64,000 nt of DNA from Aquariibacter albus (lineage in GTDB: Bacteria; Pseudomonadota; Gammaproteobacteria; Burkholderiales; Burkholderiaceae_C), in NCBI RefSeq assembly GCF_014145335.1, contig NZ_JACIVI010000005.1:143503-207502 (forward strand), written 5' to 3'. A model generated the notes under the pieces. It searched no databases. It worked only from the letters and a program-made list of their open reading frames with translations, and had not been told where the DNA came from. Within the stretch, counting starts at the first letter, position 1. Each line of letters starts with the position of its first letter. Shown piece after piece: positions 9,078 through 18,373 of the stretch. The translations under genes were made by a program, and so were the position numbers.

Positions 9078-10214
9078 ATGCTTCCCGAGTCCACCCCCGA
9101 ACTGCAGGCGCTGATCGAGCGCATCCGCGCGGCCAGCGCCGCCGGCACGCCGCTGGCGATCACCGGCCACGGCAGCAAGGCCTTCCTGGGAGGGGTGCCC
9201 GAGGGCGAACCGCTCTCCACCCTGGCCCTGCAGGGCATCAGCAGCTACGAGCCGACCGAGCTGGTCGTCACCGCCCGTGCGGGCACGCCGCTGGCCGAGC
9301 TCGAAGCCACCCTGGCCGCGCAAGGCCAGTGCCTGCCCTTCGAGCCGCCACGGCTGCCCGGGGCCGATGGCCAGGCCGCCGGCACGGTGGGCGGCATGGT
9401 CGCGGCCGGTCTGGCCGGGCCGGCACGCGCCACGGCGGGCAGCGTGCGCGACTACGTGCTGGGCGCGACCGTGGTCAACGGGCGCGGCGAGCTGCTGAGC
9501 TTCGGCGGCCAGGTGATGAAGAACGTCGCCGGCTACGACCTGGCCCGGCTGCTGGCCGGCTCGATGGGCGAGCTGGGCCTGATCGCCGAGGTCTCGCTCA
9601 AGGTCCTGCCCGAGCCGCCGGCCAGCGCCACCCTGCACTTCAGCTGTGACGAGGCCACCGCCCTGGAACGCCTGAACCGCTGGGCCGGCCGGCCGCTGCC
9701 GCTGAGCGCCAGCGCCTGGTGGGCCGGCAGCCTGCTGCTGCGCCTCTCGGGCGCCCGGGCCGCGGTGGCGGCCGCCCAGGCGGCCCTGGCGGCCGAGGCG
9801 GGCGGCGAGCCGGTCGATCCGGCGCAGGCCGGACCCTTCTGGACCGGCCTGCGCGACCAGCGCGACGAGTACTTCGAGCAGGCCGACGCGGCCCTGCGCG
9901 CAGGTCGCGCCGCGCTGTGGCGGATGAGCCTGCCCTCGACCGCCGCGCCGGTCGCCGGCCTGCGCGGCGAGCAGCTGATCGAATGGGGGGGCGCGCAACG
10001 CTGGTGGCTGAGCGAGGCCCCAGCCGCCACGGTGCGGGCCGCAGCCACCCGGCTCGGCGGCCATGCGCAGCTCTGGCGCAGTGCCGATCCGGCGGTTCGC
10101 GCCGAGGCCGGCCGGGCCCCGCTCGGCCCGGTGCTCATGCGCCTGCACCGCCAGGTCAAGGCCGCCTTCGACCCGGCCGGCGTGCTCAGCCCGGGCCGGC
10201 TGATCACCGCCTGA
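9078..10214 (+). CDS. glcE: Glycolate oxidase FAD-binding subunit
   Basis: A 378-residue protein with a PCMH-type FAD-binding domain (residues about 15-190): [60 protein letters not shown] and FGGQVMKNVAGYDLARLLAGSMGELGLIAEVSLKVLP, all typical of GlcE. The C terminus ends HRQVKAAFDPAGVLSPGRLI as in the family. It partners GlcD and GlcF in glycolate oxidase. The ATG at 9078 lies 34 bp after glcD, and the next gene starts 19 bp after its stop, so the operon continues without a visible terminator. Confidence 0.95.
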   Translation: MLPESTPELQALIERIRAASAAGTPLAITGHGSKAFLGGVPEGEPLSTLALQGISSYEPTELVVTARAGTPLAELEATLAAQGQCLPFEPPRLPGADGQAAGTVGGMVAAGLAGPARATAGSVRDYVLGATVVNGRGELLSFGGQVMKNVAGYDLARLLAGSMGELGLIAEVSLKVLPEPPASATLHFSCDEATALERLNRWAGRPLPLSASAWWAGSLLLRLSGARAAVAAAQAALAAEAGGEPVDPAQAGPFWTGLRDQRDEYFEQADAALRAGRAALWRMSLPSTAAPVAGLRGEQLIEWGGAQRWWLSEAPAATVRAAATRLGGHAQLWRSADPAVRAEAGRAPLGPVLMRLHRQVKAAFDPAGVLSPGRLITA

Positions 10215-10233
10215 GGCCGCAGGCGGGCCGAGC

Positions 10234-10980
10234 ATGCTGGCCAGCGAGCGCCATCCCGACACCGACCGCCGCCTCGGCCTGCTGCTGGCCGCGGTGGCCG
10301 GTGCGGTGAATGCCGGCGGCTTCCTGGCCGTCGGCGTCTACACCTCGCACATGACCGGCATCGTCTCTTCGGTGGCCGACGAGCTGGTGCTGGGGCGCCT
10401 GGGCACGGTGGCCGCCGGCCTGGGGGCGCTGCTGGCCTTCACCGCGGGGGCGGCCTGCACGGCCTGGATGGTCGGCCACGCCCGGCTCGATCCGCGCCTG
10501 GCCACGGGCCTGCGCGGCCGGCGTTCGCCCTACCGCGGTCCGCTGCTGCTGCAGGCCGCGCTGATGCTGGTCTTCGGCCTGCTGGGTGCGCGGATCGACG
10601 GCCTGCATCCGCTGAGCGTGCCGCTGACGGTGCTGCTCCTGGCCTTCATGATGGGGCTGCAGAACGCCCTGGTCAGCAAGGTCTCGCAGTCGCAGATCCG
10701 CACCACCCACATGACGGGCGTGATCACCGACCTGGGCATCGAACTCGGCAAGCTGCTGGTCTGGCACCGCCGCGGCACGCCGGAACAGTCCAGGGTGCGC
10801 GCGAACCGCAGGCGCCTGCGGCTCCACGCCGGCCTGCTCGGCAGCTTCTTCGGCGGCGGCGTGCTCGGGGCCTGGGGCTTCGCGCGCTTCGGCTTCAGCG
10901 CCGTGCTGCCGCTGGCCCTGGGCCTGGCCTGGCTGGCGCTGGCCGCGCGTGCACCGGGCCCGCGCGAGGCGACGGCGTGA
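10234..10980 (+). CDS. DUF1275 (YoaK-like) membrane protein
   Basis: A 248-residue polytopic membrane protein. Family signatures include RLGLLLAAVAGAVNAGGFLAVGVYTSHMTGIVSSVADEL near the N terminus and AFMMGLQNALVSKVSQSQIRTTHMTGVITDLGIELGKLL in the middle, the two halves of the DUF1275 repeat. About six membrane helices are apparent. No member has a well-established substrate. Here it lies 19 bp after glcE, and its stop overlaps the GTG start of the LrgA gene, so it belongs to the glycolate operon. A role in moving glycolate or a related acid is possible but is inference from position only. Confidence 0.85.
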   Translation: MLASERHPDTDRRLGLLLAAVAGAVNAGGFLAVGVYTSHMTGIVSSVADELVLGRLGTVAAGLGALLAFTAGAACTAWMVGHARLDPRLATGLRGRRSPYRGPLLLQAALMLVFGLLGARIDGLHPLSVPLTVLLLAFMMGLQNALVSKVSQSQIRTTHMTGVITDLGIELGKLLVWHRRGTPEQSRVRANRRRLRLHAGLLGSFFGGGVLGAWGFARFGFSAVLPLALGLAWLALAARAPGPREATA

Positions 10981-11375
10981 ACGCACTGCGCGGCCTGGCC
11001 CTGCTGCTGCTGTTGCAGGCGGCCGGCGAGGCGCTGGTGCAGATCGCCCGCCTGGCCCTGCCCGGTCCGGTGCTGGGCCTGCTGCTGTTGCTGGCGGCGC
11101 TGCAGATCGAGGCGCTGCGGGCGCCGGTGGCCGCCATCGCGCAGCTGCTGCTGGGCCACCTCTCGCTGCTCTTCGTGCCGGTTGGCGTCGGGGTGATCAC
11201 GCACCTGGAGCTGCTGGACCGCCATGGCCTGAAGCTGCTGGCGGTGATCCTGGTCTCGACCCTGCTCGGCCTGGCCGCCACCGCCGCGCTGCTGCGCGCC
11301 CTGCTGCCGGCGGCCGAGCGCGATGCCGAGCACGCCCTGCCCGCCGAGGGCGCCGCCGGCCCGCCGCCGCGCTGA
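10977..11375 (+). CDS. CidA/LrgA family membrane protein
   Basis: A 132-residue, four-helix membrane protein. The GTG start at 10977 overlaps the TGA of the DUF1275 gene. LRGLALLLLLQAAGEALVQIARLALPGPVLGLLLLL is the LrgA signature, with PGPVLGL the conserved core, and LLFVPVGVGVI follows. LrgA and LrgB act together. First described as holin-like proteins, relatives are now known as carboxylate transporters: the plant plastid protein PLGG1, an LrgA-LrgB fusion, moves glycolate and glycerate, and Bacillus PftAB moves pyruvate. Its position between glcE and glcF makes glycolate transport the leading hypothesis. Confidence 0.88.
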   Translation: MNALRGLALLLLLQAAGEALVQIARLALPGPVLGLLLLLAALQIEALRAPVAAIAQLLLGHLSLLFVPVGVGVITHLELLDRHGLKLLAVILVSTLLGLAATAALLRALLPAAERDAEHALPAEGAAGPPPR

Positions 11376-11382
11376 GCCCGCC

Positions 11383-12147
11383 ATGGCCGATTTCGTCCAG
11401 CTCTGGGTCTACCTGGCCTCGACGCCGCTGTTCGGCCTGACGGCGACGCTGCTGGCCTATGTGGCGGCGCAGGCGCTCTACGAGCGCAGCGGCCAGGCGC
11501 CGTGGGCGAACCCGGTGCTGCTGTCGGTGCTGCTGATCGGCAGCGTGCTGCTGGCCACCGGCACGCCCTACCCCGGCTACTTCTCGGGCGCGCAGTTCGT
11601 CCACGTGCTGCTCGGCCCGGCGGTGGTGGCCCTGGGCTGGCCGCTGTGGCTGCGCCGCGCCGAGCTGCGCCGCCGCGGCCCCGCCCTGCTGCTGGCCGCG
11701 CTGGGTGGCGGCACGGTGGCCGCGGGCAGTGCCGTGGCGATGGGGGCGGCGCTCGGCCTGCCGGGGGAGATCCTGGCCTCGCTCGCGCCCAAGTCGGTGA
11801 CCGCGCCGGTGGCCATGGGCCTGGCCAGCAGCCTGGGCGGCATTCCGGCGGTGGCGGCGCTGATCGCCGTGGTCACCGGCATGGTCGGCGCGCTGCTGGC
11901 CACCCCGCTCTTCCAGGCCATGGGCCTGCGCGCGACCCCGGGCCAGCACGGCCGCTGGGCGGTGCGCGGCTTCGCGATCGGCACCGCTGCGCACGGCCTG
12001 GGCACGGCGCGCGCGCTGCAGGTCCACCCCGAGGCCGGCGCCTATGCCGGCGTCGCCCTCGGCGTACAGGTGCTGCTGGCCGCCCTGCTGATGCCGCTGC
12101 TGCTGCCCTGGGCGCTGCCCGCGCTGCAGCGCCTGTTCGGCCCCTGA
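11383..12147 (+). CDS. LrgB family membrane protein
   Basis: A 254-residue polytopic protein from the ATG at 11383, 7 bp after the LrgA gene; a longer frame from 11323 would overlap lrgA and is not favoured. It carries YFSGAQFVHVLLGPAVVALGWPLW, LAPKSVTAPVAMGLASSLGGIPAVAALIAVVTGMVGALL and RGFAIGTAAHGLGTARAL, the three conserved LrgB blocks including the KSVT(A/T)P motif. It should form the transport unit with the preceding LrgA. In this operon the plausible substrate is glycolate, by analogy with the LrgAB-type plastid carrier PLGG1; uptake of lactate or pyruvate cannot be excluded. Confidence 0.9.
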   Translation: MADFVQLWVYLASTPLFGLTATLLAYVAAQALYERSGQAPWANPVLLSVLLIGSVLLATGTPYPGYFSGAQFVHVLLGPAVVALGWPLWLRRAELRRRGPALLLAALGGGTVAAGSAVAMGAALGLPGEILASLAPKSVTAPVAMGLASSLGGIPAVAALIAVVTGMVGALLATPLFQAMGLRATPGQHGRWAVRGFAIGTAAHGLGTARALQVHPEAGAYAGVALGVQVLLAALLMPLLLPWALPALQRLFGP

Positions 12148-12183
12148 GCCGGGCCAGCGCCCCGAATCTTCGACACTCGCCCC

Positions 12184-13455
12184 ATGCAAACGAATCTCGC
12201 CCCGGCCCACCAGGGGACGGCCGACGGCCAGGCCGCCGAAGCCATCCTGCGCAAGTGCGTGCACTGCGGCTTCTGCACCGCCACCTGCCCGACCTACCAG
12301 CTGCTCGGCGACGAGCTGGACGGCCCGCGCGGCCGCATCTACCTGATCAAGCAGGTGCTGGAGGGCCAGACGCCGACCCGCAAGACCCAGCAGCACCTGG
12401 ACCGCTGCCTGACCTGCCGCAACTGCGAGACCACCTGCCCGAGCGGCGTGAAGTACGGCGAGCTGGTCGAGATCGGCCGCCGCGTGGTCGATGCCCAGGT
12501 CGAGCGGCCGGCCGGCGAACGGGCCGCGCGCTGGGCGCTGAAGGAGGGCCTGACCTCGCCGCTCTTCGGCCCCGCGATGAAGCTGGGCCAGCTGCTGCGG
12601 CCGCTGGTGCCCGCCGCCCTCAAGGACAAGGTGCCGGCCGCCGCCGGCCCCCGCGCCCGGCAATGGCCGCAGCGCACCCATGCCCGCAAGGTGCTGATGC
12701 CCCTGGGCTGCGTGCAGCCGGCGATGGCGCCCAACATCGACAGCGCGACCGCCCGGGTGCTGGATGCCTGCGGCATCCAGGCCCTGGTCAGCAACGAGGG
12801 CGGCTGCTGCGGCGCCATCCGCGCCCACCTGGGCGACCAGGCCGGGGGCCTGGCCGATGTGCGCCGCAATGTGGACGCCTGGTGGCCGCTGATCGAGCGC
12901 GGCGAGGTCGAGGCCCTCGTCGTCAACGCCTCGGGCTGCGGCGCCATGGTCAAGGACTACGGCCACCTGCTGGCCGACGACCCGGCCTATGCCGAGCGCG
13001 CCGCCCGGGTCGCGGCGCTCACGCGCGACCCCTCCGAACTGCTGCCCGAGCTGGTGCCGGCCCTGCAACCCCTGCTGAATCCGGCGCGGCCGGCCGGCAG
13101 TCCGGCGCGCGGCCCGGCGCGGCCGCGCCTGGCCTACCACCCGCCCTGCACCCTGCAGCATGCGCAGAAGCTGCGCGGCGGCGTGGAGGCCGGCCTGCGC
13201 GCCCTGGGCTTCGAGGTCGAGGTCGCGCGCACCGAGAGCCATCTGTGCTGCGGCTCGGCCGGCACCTATTCCGTGCTGCAGCCCGAGCTGTCCAAGCAGC
13301 TGCGCGACCGCAAGCTCGACGCCCTGGCGCCGATCGCCCCGCAGGCCATCGTCTCGGCCAACATCGGCTGCATCCAGCACCTGCAGAGCGGCACCGCCAC
13401 GCCGGTGCGGCACTGGATCGAGCTGGTCGACGAGGCCATCGCCGGCGCGCGCTGA
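12184..13455 (+). CDS. glcF: Glycolate oxidase iron-sulfur subunit
   Basis: A 423-residue protein with two ferredoxin-type clusters near the N terminus: CVHCGFCTATCP (about residues 22-33) and CLTCRNCETTCP (about 75-86). Two CCG domains follow, with EGGCCGA and SHLCCGSAGTYS. This is the standard GlcF architecture, passing electrons from GlcDE to the quinone pool. It starts 36 bp after the LrgB gene. Its stop codon lies inside a perfect 10-bp inverted repeat shared with the stop of the convergent regulator gene, which may end transcription from both sides. Confidence 0.95.
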   Translation: MQTNLAPAHQGTADGQAAEAILRKCVHCGFCTATCPTYQLLGDELDGPRGRIYLIKQVLEGQTPTRKTQQHLDRCLTCRNCETTCPSGVKYGELVEIGRRVVDAQVERPAGERAARWALKEGLTSPLFGPAMKLGQLLRPLVPAALKDKVPAAAGPRARQWPQRTHARKVLMPLGCVQPAMAPNIDSATARVLDACGIQALVSNEGGCCGAIRAHLGDQAGGLADVRRNVDAWWPLIERGEVEALVVNASGCGAMVKDYGHLLADDPAYAERAARVAALTRDPSELLPELVPALQPLLNPARPAGSPARGPARPRLAYHPPCTLQHAQKLRGGVEAGLRALGFEVEVARTESHLCCGSAGTYSVLQPELSKQLRDRKLDALAPIAPQAIVSANIGCIQHLQSGTATPVRHWIELVDEAIAGAR

Positions 13456-13474
13456 GCGGCGCGCCTCAGCGCGC
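13447..13474. terminator. Bidirectional hairpin over two convergent stop codons
   Basis: GCGCGCTGAG (13447-13456) and CTCAGCGCGC (13465-13474) form a perfect 10-bp stem with an 8-nt loop. The TGA of glcF and the TGA of the convergent LysR-type gene are both in the stem. There is no T tract, so termination efficiency is uncertain. Confidence 0.45.
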
Positions 13475-14350
13475 GGCCTCCAGCAGGCGCCGCAGCAGCG
13501 GATGGTGCTGGCCACGGCGCGAGTGGATGGCGTGGATCTCCTCGACCAGGCCCTCGCAGCGGCCCAGGCGGCGCAGCGCGCGGCCGAAGGGTGGGCTCAA
13601 GCCCTCGTCGCCCAGCTGAGCGACCGGGAACACGCCCAGGCCCTGCATGCCGAAGACGGCCATCAGCGCGCTGTCCTCGAACTCGCCGACCCGCCGGGGC
13701 CGCAGGCCCTGGGCCTCGAACCAGCGGTCCAGCCGCGCGCGCAGCGGCGAATGGCCGGTCGGCAGCAGCACCGGCAGTTGCTCCAGGCACTGCGGAAAGG
13801 CGGCGCGCTCGGCCGCCTTCACCAGGGCGGGCGGCCCGACCCAGTCGACGGGCGCCGCCCACAGGCGCTGGCTGCTCAGGCGCAGGCTGGGGTTGGCCGG
13901 GGCCGGCTGGCCCGCCAGCACCACGTCCAGCTGATGCAGGGCCAGCTCGCCGAGCAGGGCCTCGAACTCGCCTTCGTGGCACAGCAGGCGCAGGGCCGGC
14001 GTGTCCAGCCCCGGCGCCAGCAGCTGGTGGGCGGCGAGCTTGGACAGGCCGTCCGACAGGCCCACGGCAAAGCGCAGGGCCGGCGCGGTGGCCGCCGCGC
14101 GCACGGCCTGCGGCAGCTCCTGCCCGAGCTGGAAGATGGCCTCGGCGCGGGCGAAGGCCTCCTGGCCGGCCTCGCTCAGCACCAGGCCGCGGCCGGCTGG
14201 CTTGAACAGCGGATGGCCGAGGTCCTGCTCCAAGGCACGGACCTGGGCGCTGACGGTCTGCACCGCCACCCCCAGCCGCGCGGCGGCCCGGCTGAGGCCG
14301 CCTTCCTTGGCGACGACCCAGAAGTAGTGCAGGTGGCGGTAGTTCAGCAT
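13466..14350 (-). CDS. nhaR: NhaR-type LysR family transcriptional regulator
   Basis: A 294-residue LysR-type protein. It starts MLNYRHLHYFWVVAKEGGLSRAAARLGVAVQTVSAQVRALEQDLGHPLF, which is the NhaR subgroup's winged helix-turn-helix. The effector domain includes the conserved HEGEFEALLGELALHQLDVVLAGQ (NhaR-like). NhaR in E. coli activates nhaA in response to sodium; betaproteobacterial relatives occur beside many operons. It is convergent with glcF and divergent from the terC-like gene (160 bp between starts), so it could control terC or the ion homeostasis it serves. Control of the glc operon is less likely from the geometry. The family call is firm, the regulon is unknown. Confidence 0.85.
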   Translation of the reverse strand: MLNYRHLHYFWVVAKEGGLSRAAARLGVAVQTVSAQVRALEQDLGHPLFKPAGRGLVLSEAGQEAFARAEAIFQLGQELPQAVRAAATAPALRFAVGLSDGLSKLAAHQLLAPGLDTPALRLLCHEGEFEALLGELALHQLDVVLAGQPAPANPSLRLSSQRLWAAPVDWVGPPALVKAAERAAFPQCLEQLPVLLPTGHSPLRARLDRWFEAQGLRPRRVGEFEDSALMAVFGMQGLGVFPVAQLGDEGLSPPFGRALRRLGRCEGLVEEIHAIHSRRGQHHPLLRRLLEAAR

Positions 14351-14509
14351 CGGGCCGCTCCATAGGCGAGGTTCGGGAAAAGCTGAAGAACCTTTCCGTT
14401 GGCGCTGATTTTTCATCATGCCGGCCGCGGCCATGATCCGCCCCGTCGCGCCGCGCCCCACCGCCCATCCCGGGCGGTCCCGGGCCGGCGAGCTTCCTGA
14501 ACCCACCCC

Positions 14510-15493
14510 ATGGACTTCCTGCTGCCCCTGCTCCAGGCCGACTTCCTCGGCAAACCCGCCTGGCTCTGGCTGAGCTTCCTCGGCATCGTCACCGCGCTGC
14601 TGGCCTTCGACCTCGGCGTGCTGCACCGCGACGAGCGCGAGATCGGCGTGCGCGAAAGCCTGATGCTCTCGGCCGGCTACATCAGCGCCGGCCTGCTGTT
14701 CGGTGCCTGGATGTGGGCCGAGCTGGGCGCCACTGCCGGGATGGACTACCTGACCGGCTTCCTGATCGAGAAGTCGCTGTCGATGGACAACGTCTTCGTG
14801 ATCGCGCTGATCTTCGGCTTCTTCGCCATCCCGCGCGAGCACCAGCACCGCGTGCTGTTCTGGGGCATCCTGGGCGTGATCGTGCTGCGCGCGATCATGA
14901 TCGGACTGGGGGCCACCCTGGTCAGCAGCTTCAGCTGGATCCTCTACGTCTTCGGTGCCTTCCTCGTGCTGACCGGCGTGAAGATGTGGCGCATGGCCGA
15001 TGCCGAACCCGACATCGCCAACAACCCGCTGCTGGCCTTCCTGCGTCGCCACCTGCGGGTGACGGATGGCCTGCGCGGCCGGAATTTCCTGGTGACCGAG
15101 CCCGACCCCAGGACCGGCCGCCCGGTGCGCTGGGCCACGCCGCTGCTGCTGGCGCTGATCCTGGTCGAGGCGGTGGACCTGGTGTTCGCGGTGGACTCGG
15201 TGCCGGCGATCTTCTCGATCACCACCGACCCCTTCATCGTCTACACCAGCAACATCTTCGCGATCCTCGGCCTGCGCGCGCTGTACTTCGCGCTGGCCGC
15301 GATGATTCACCGCTTCCACTACCTCAAGTACGCCCTGGCGGCGGTGCTGGTCTTCATCGGCGGCAAGATCTTCCTGGTCGGCTTCATCGGCAAGGTGCCG
15401 GCACCGGTCTCGCTGGGCGTGACCTTCGGCCTGATCGCAGCCGGCGTCGCTTACTCGATGTGGAAGACCCGCGGCCAGCCGGCGTCGACCTGA
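14510..15493 (+). CDS. TerC/Alx family integral membrane protein
   Basis: A 327-residue polytopic protein with all TerC landmarks: [21 protein letters not shown], a [14 protein letters not shown] segment, and [42 protein letters not shown]. The acidic residues in the membrane segments are those thought to coordinate manganese or other metals. Length and the long N-terminal form match the Alx subfamily, whose E. coli member is alkali- and manganese-responsive. The 5' region was checked for a yybP-ykoY manganese riboswitch and no convincing match was seen. It is divergent from the NhaR-type gene. Confidence 0.9.
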   Translation: MDFLLPLLQADFLGKPAWLWLSFLGIVTALLAFDLGVLHRDEREIGVRESLMLSAGYISAGLLFGAWMWAELGATAGMDYLTGFLIEKSLSMDNVFVIALIFGFFAIPREHQHRVLFWGILGVIVLRAIMIGLGATLVSSFSWILYVFGAFLVLTGVKMWRMADAEPDIANNPLLAFLRRHLRVTDGLRGRNFLVTEPDPRTGRPVRWATPLLLALILVEAVDLVFAVDSVPAIFSITTDPFIVYTSNIFAILGLRALYFALAAMIHRFHYLKYALAAVLVFIGGKIFLVGFIGKVPAPVSLGVTFGLIAAGVAYSMWKTRGQPAST

Positions 15494-15668
15494 GGCTGTG
15501 CTTCGCGCGCCCGCACCCGGGCTTTCCCGCGTGGTGCGGGGGCGTCAGATCGAGGGCGAAGGACGCCTTAGCCTGTCTTAAAGCTGACGAACCCCGGCGA
15601 AGCACCTCGCCTGGATCGATTGGGAGTTCTTCCTGGGTGCGGACCGGTCCGGTGCGTCGCAGCATCCT

Positions 15669-15690
15669 GGCCCCGTGTCCGCACGGGGCC
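15669..15690 (+). promoter_or_regulatory. Strong hairpin in the leader of the TonB receptor gene
   Basis: GGCCCCGTG (15669-15677) and CACGGGGCC (15682-15690) form a 9-bp perfect stem with a TCCG loop, 54 nt before the GTG start. A 10-bp palindrome GGACCGGTCC lies just upstream at 15641-15650. Either could be an operator or leader structure. The remainder of the 15494-15744 gap holds no recognisable gene. Confidence 0.35.
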
Positions 15691-15744
15691 GGCCGGCGCA
15701 TCGCACGCCCGCCGGTCACGCCCCCGACCCGAAGGAGACCCCGC

Positions 15745-18270
15745 GTGCCGTCCACGATCCACCCGCTGCAACCGCAGCCCCTGCTGCTGGCCCTCCTGGC
15801 TGCCTTCAGCCTGCAGGCACCCACCCGGGCGGCCGATGCCCCCGCGAGCGGAAGCCTGCCGCCGGTCCGCGTGATCGGCGTGACGCCGCTGCCCGGCCTG
15901 AGCGTCAGCAAGGACGAGGTGGCCGCACCGGTGCAGACGCTGAGCACCCGCGAGCTCGACGCCAGCCACGCCCCCGACCTGAGCGCCGTGCTGGCGCGCC
16001 GGCTCGGCAGCGTCCACGTCAACGAGGTGCAGAACAACCCCTTCCAGCCCGACCTGAACTACCGCGGCTTCACGGCGTCCCCGCTGCTGGGCAACGCCCA
16101 GGGCCTGTCCGTCTACCTGGACGGCGTGCGGCTGAACCAGCCCTTCGGCGACGTGGTGAGCTGGGACCTGATTCCCAAGTCGGCGCTGCGCTCGGTCACC
16201 CTGATGCCGGGCTCCAACCCGGTCTTCGGCCTGAACACCCTGGGCGGCGCCCTGGCGGTGGAGACCAAGGACGGGCTGCGCAACCCCGGCACCACGGTGC
16301 AGGTGCTGGGCGGTTCGCACGGCCGGCGCGCCTTCGAGTTTGCGACCGGCGGCTCCCAGGACGACGGCCTGCACTGGTTCGTCAGCGGCAACCTGTTCCG
16401 CGAACGCGGCTGGCGGGATGACTCGCCGTCGGACGTGCGGCAGATCCTGGCCAAGGTCGGCAAGCGCAGCGGCGCGACCGATGTCGCGCTGACGGTGGCC
16501 GCCGCGGACACGGATCTCAACGGCAACGGGCTGCAGGAACAGCGCTTCCTCGACCGCGACTACAACAGCGTCTACACGAAGCCGGACAACACGCAGAACC
16601 GCTCCTTCTTCCTGAACTTCACGGGCAGCCACACGGTCAGCGACAAGCTCTCCTTCAGCGGCAACACCTACTACCGCCGCATCCGCACCTCGACCTTCAA
16701 CGGCGACCTGAACGACGACTCGCTCGACCAGTCGCTCTACCAGCCGAACGCGACCGAGCGTGCGGCCCTGACGGCCGCGGGCTACACCGGCTTCCCGACC
16801 GCGGGGGAGAACGCAAGCAACACCCCCTTCCCCAAGTGGCGCTGCATCGCCCAGGCCCTGCTGAACGACGAACCGGCCGAGAAGTGCAACGGCGTGATCA
16901 ACCGCACCCGCACCGACCAGGACAACATGGGCCTGGCCCTGCAGGCCAACCTCGAGGACACGCTGCTCGGACGCCCCAGCCGCCTGGCGGTGGGCGTGGC
17001 CTATGACCTGAGCCACGTCAAGTTCAAGCAGAGCTCGGAGCTGGGCTACCTGAACCCGGACCGCAGCGTGACCGGCGTCGGCGCCTTCGGCGACGGCGGC
17101 GTGACCGGCGGCGACGTCGACGGCGCACCCTACGACACCCGGGTCGACCTGCGCGGCCGCACCGAGACCTTCAGCGTTTACGCGAGCGACACGCTGACCC
17201 TGGCGCCCAAGACCTTCCTGACCCTGGCCGGCCGCTACAACCACACCGAGGTCCGCAACCGCGACGGCATCACGCCCGGCGGCGGCCCCGGCTCGCTGGA
17301 TGGCAACCACAGCTTCAGCCGCTTCAACCCGGCCGTCGGCCTGACCTTCAGCCCGCTGGACGATGTCACGGCCTACCTGGGCGCCAACCAGGGCAGCCGC
17401 ACGCCTTCGGCGATCGAGCTGGGCTGCGCCGACCCGGCCAACCCCTGCAAGCTGCCGAATGCCTTCGCAGGCGATCCGCCGCTCAAGCAGGTGGTGACCA
17501 CCACGCTGGAGGCCGGCTTGCGGGGCCGCAGCGGGGCGCTGAGCTGGAACGCGGGCGTGTTCCGCTCCGACAACCGCGACGACCTGCTCTTCGTCGCCGA
17601 CAACACCGCCGGCTTCGGCTACTTCAAGAACTTCGGCAAGACGCGCCGGCAGGGTGTCGAGCTGGGTGCCAGCTACGCGCTGAGCCGGGATCTGGTCGTC
17701 GGCGGCCAGTACACCTTCCTCGACGCGACCTTCCGCAGCCGCGAAACGGTCAACGGCAGCTCGAACAGCAGCAATGAGGAGGCGGAAGCCGGCTTCCCGG
17801 GCGTCGACGGCACGATCGAGGTCCGCTCCGGCGACCGCATCCCGATGCTGCCGCGCCAGATCGTCAAGCTCTTCGCCGACTTCCAGGCCACGCCGAGCTG
17901 GAGCGTCGGGGCCGACCTGCAGGCCATCGGCGGCAGCACGGCCCGCGGCAACGAGAACGGCGAGCATCGGCCGGACGGCACCTACTACCTCGGCTCGGGC
18001 AAGAACGGCGGCTACGCCGTGCTGAACCTGAACACCAGCTACCAGGCCACGAAGGGCGCGCAGTTCTTCGCGAACCTGAACAACGTGTTCGACCGCAAGT
18101 ACAGCACCGCCGCCCAGCTGGGCCCGACCGGCTTCAACGCCGCCGGCAACTTCCAGGCACGGCCCTTCCCGGTCAATGCCAACGGCGACCGGCCGCTGCA
18201 GCACGCGACCTTCTACGCGCCGGGTGCACCGCGCAGCCTCTACGTCGGTCTGCGTTACACCTTCGACTGA
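15745..18270 (+). CDS. TonB-dependent outer-membrane receptor
   Basis: About 841 residues from a GTG at 15745, chosen because GAAGGAGACC lies just upstream and the product begins with a signal peptide ([19 protein letters not shown]). A plug domain follows ([84 protein letters not shown]) and then a long beta-barrel ending [10 protein letters not shown]. The plug is of a subgroup common in Proteobacteria with no assigned ligand; it does not look like the PQQ receptor PqqU/YncD. Asn-rich loops and the two-cysteine loops (CIAQ...[12 protein letters not shown]) are visible. The substrate cannot be read from context. Confidence 0.9.
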   Translation: MPSTIHPLQPQPLLLALLAAFSLQAPTRAADAPASGSLPPVRVIGVTPLPGLSVSKDEVAAPVQTLSTRELDASHAPDLSAVLARRLGSVHVNEVQNNPFQPDLNYRGFTASPLLGNAQGLSVYLDGVRLNQPFGDVVSWDLIPKSALRSVTLMPGSNPVFGLNTLGGALAVETKDGLRNPGTTVQVLGGSHGRRAFEFATGGSQDDGLHWFVSGNLFRERGWRDDSPSDVRQILAKVGKRSGATDVALTVAAADTDLNGNGLQEQRFLDRDYNSVYTKPDNTQNRSFFLNFTGSHTVSDKLSFSGNTYYRRIRTSTFNGDLNDDSLDQSLYQPNATERAALTAAGYTGFPTAGENASNTPFPKWRCIAQALLNDEPAEKCNGVINRTRTDQDNMGLALQANLEDTLLGRPSRLAVGVAYDLSHVKFKQSSELGYLNPDRSVTGVGAFGDGGVTGGDVDGAPYDTRVDLRGRTETFSVYASDTLTLAPKTFLTLAGRYNHTEVRNRDGITPGGGPGSLDGNHSFSRFNPAVGLTFSPLDDVTAYLGANQGSRTPSAIELGCADPANPCKLPNAFAGDPPLKQVVTTTLEAGLRGRSGALSWNAGVFRSDNRDDLLFVADNTAGFGYFKNFGKTRRQGVELGASYALSRDLVVGGQYTFLDATFRSRETVNGSSNSSNEEAEAGFPGVDGTIEVRSGDRIPMLPRQIVKLFADFQATPSWSVGADLQAIGGSTARGNENGEHRPDGTYYLGSGKNGGYAVLNLNTSYQATKGAQFFANLNNVFDRKYSTAAQLGPTGFNAAGNFQARPFPVNANGDRPLQHATFYAPGAPRSLYVGLRYTFD

Positions 18271-18373
18271 GCGTGCTTCGCGTCGGGGGGCAGGCTGTCC
18301 CCCGGCCCGGCCAACGCCCTGCAGGCGACCTCCGGGTCGCCTTGTTCATGGGCGATCCGGGACCGCACGCGGC

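Noticed and set aside
14351-14509. Manganese riboswitch upstream of terC
   Set aside because: TerC/Alx genes often have a yybP-ykoY element, but its conserved loops are not seen here.
14713-15744. N-terminal extension of the TonB receptor frame through terC
   Set aside because: It is an out-of-frame shadow of terC; a GTG with a Shine-Dalgarno sequence and signal peptide defines the receptor start at 15745.
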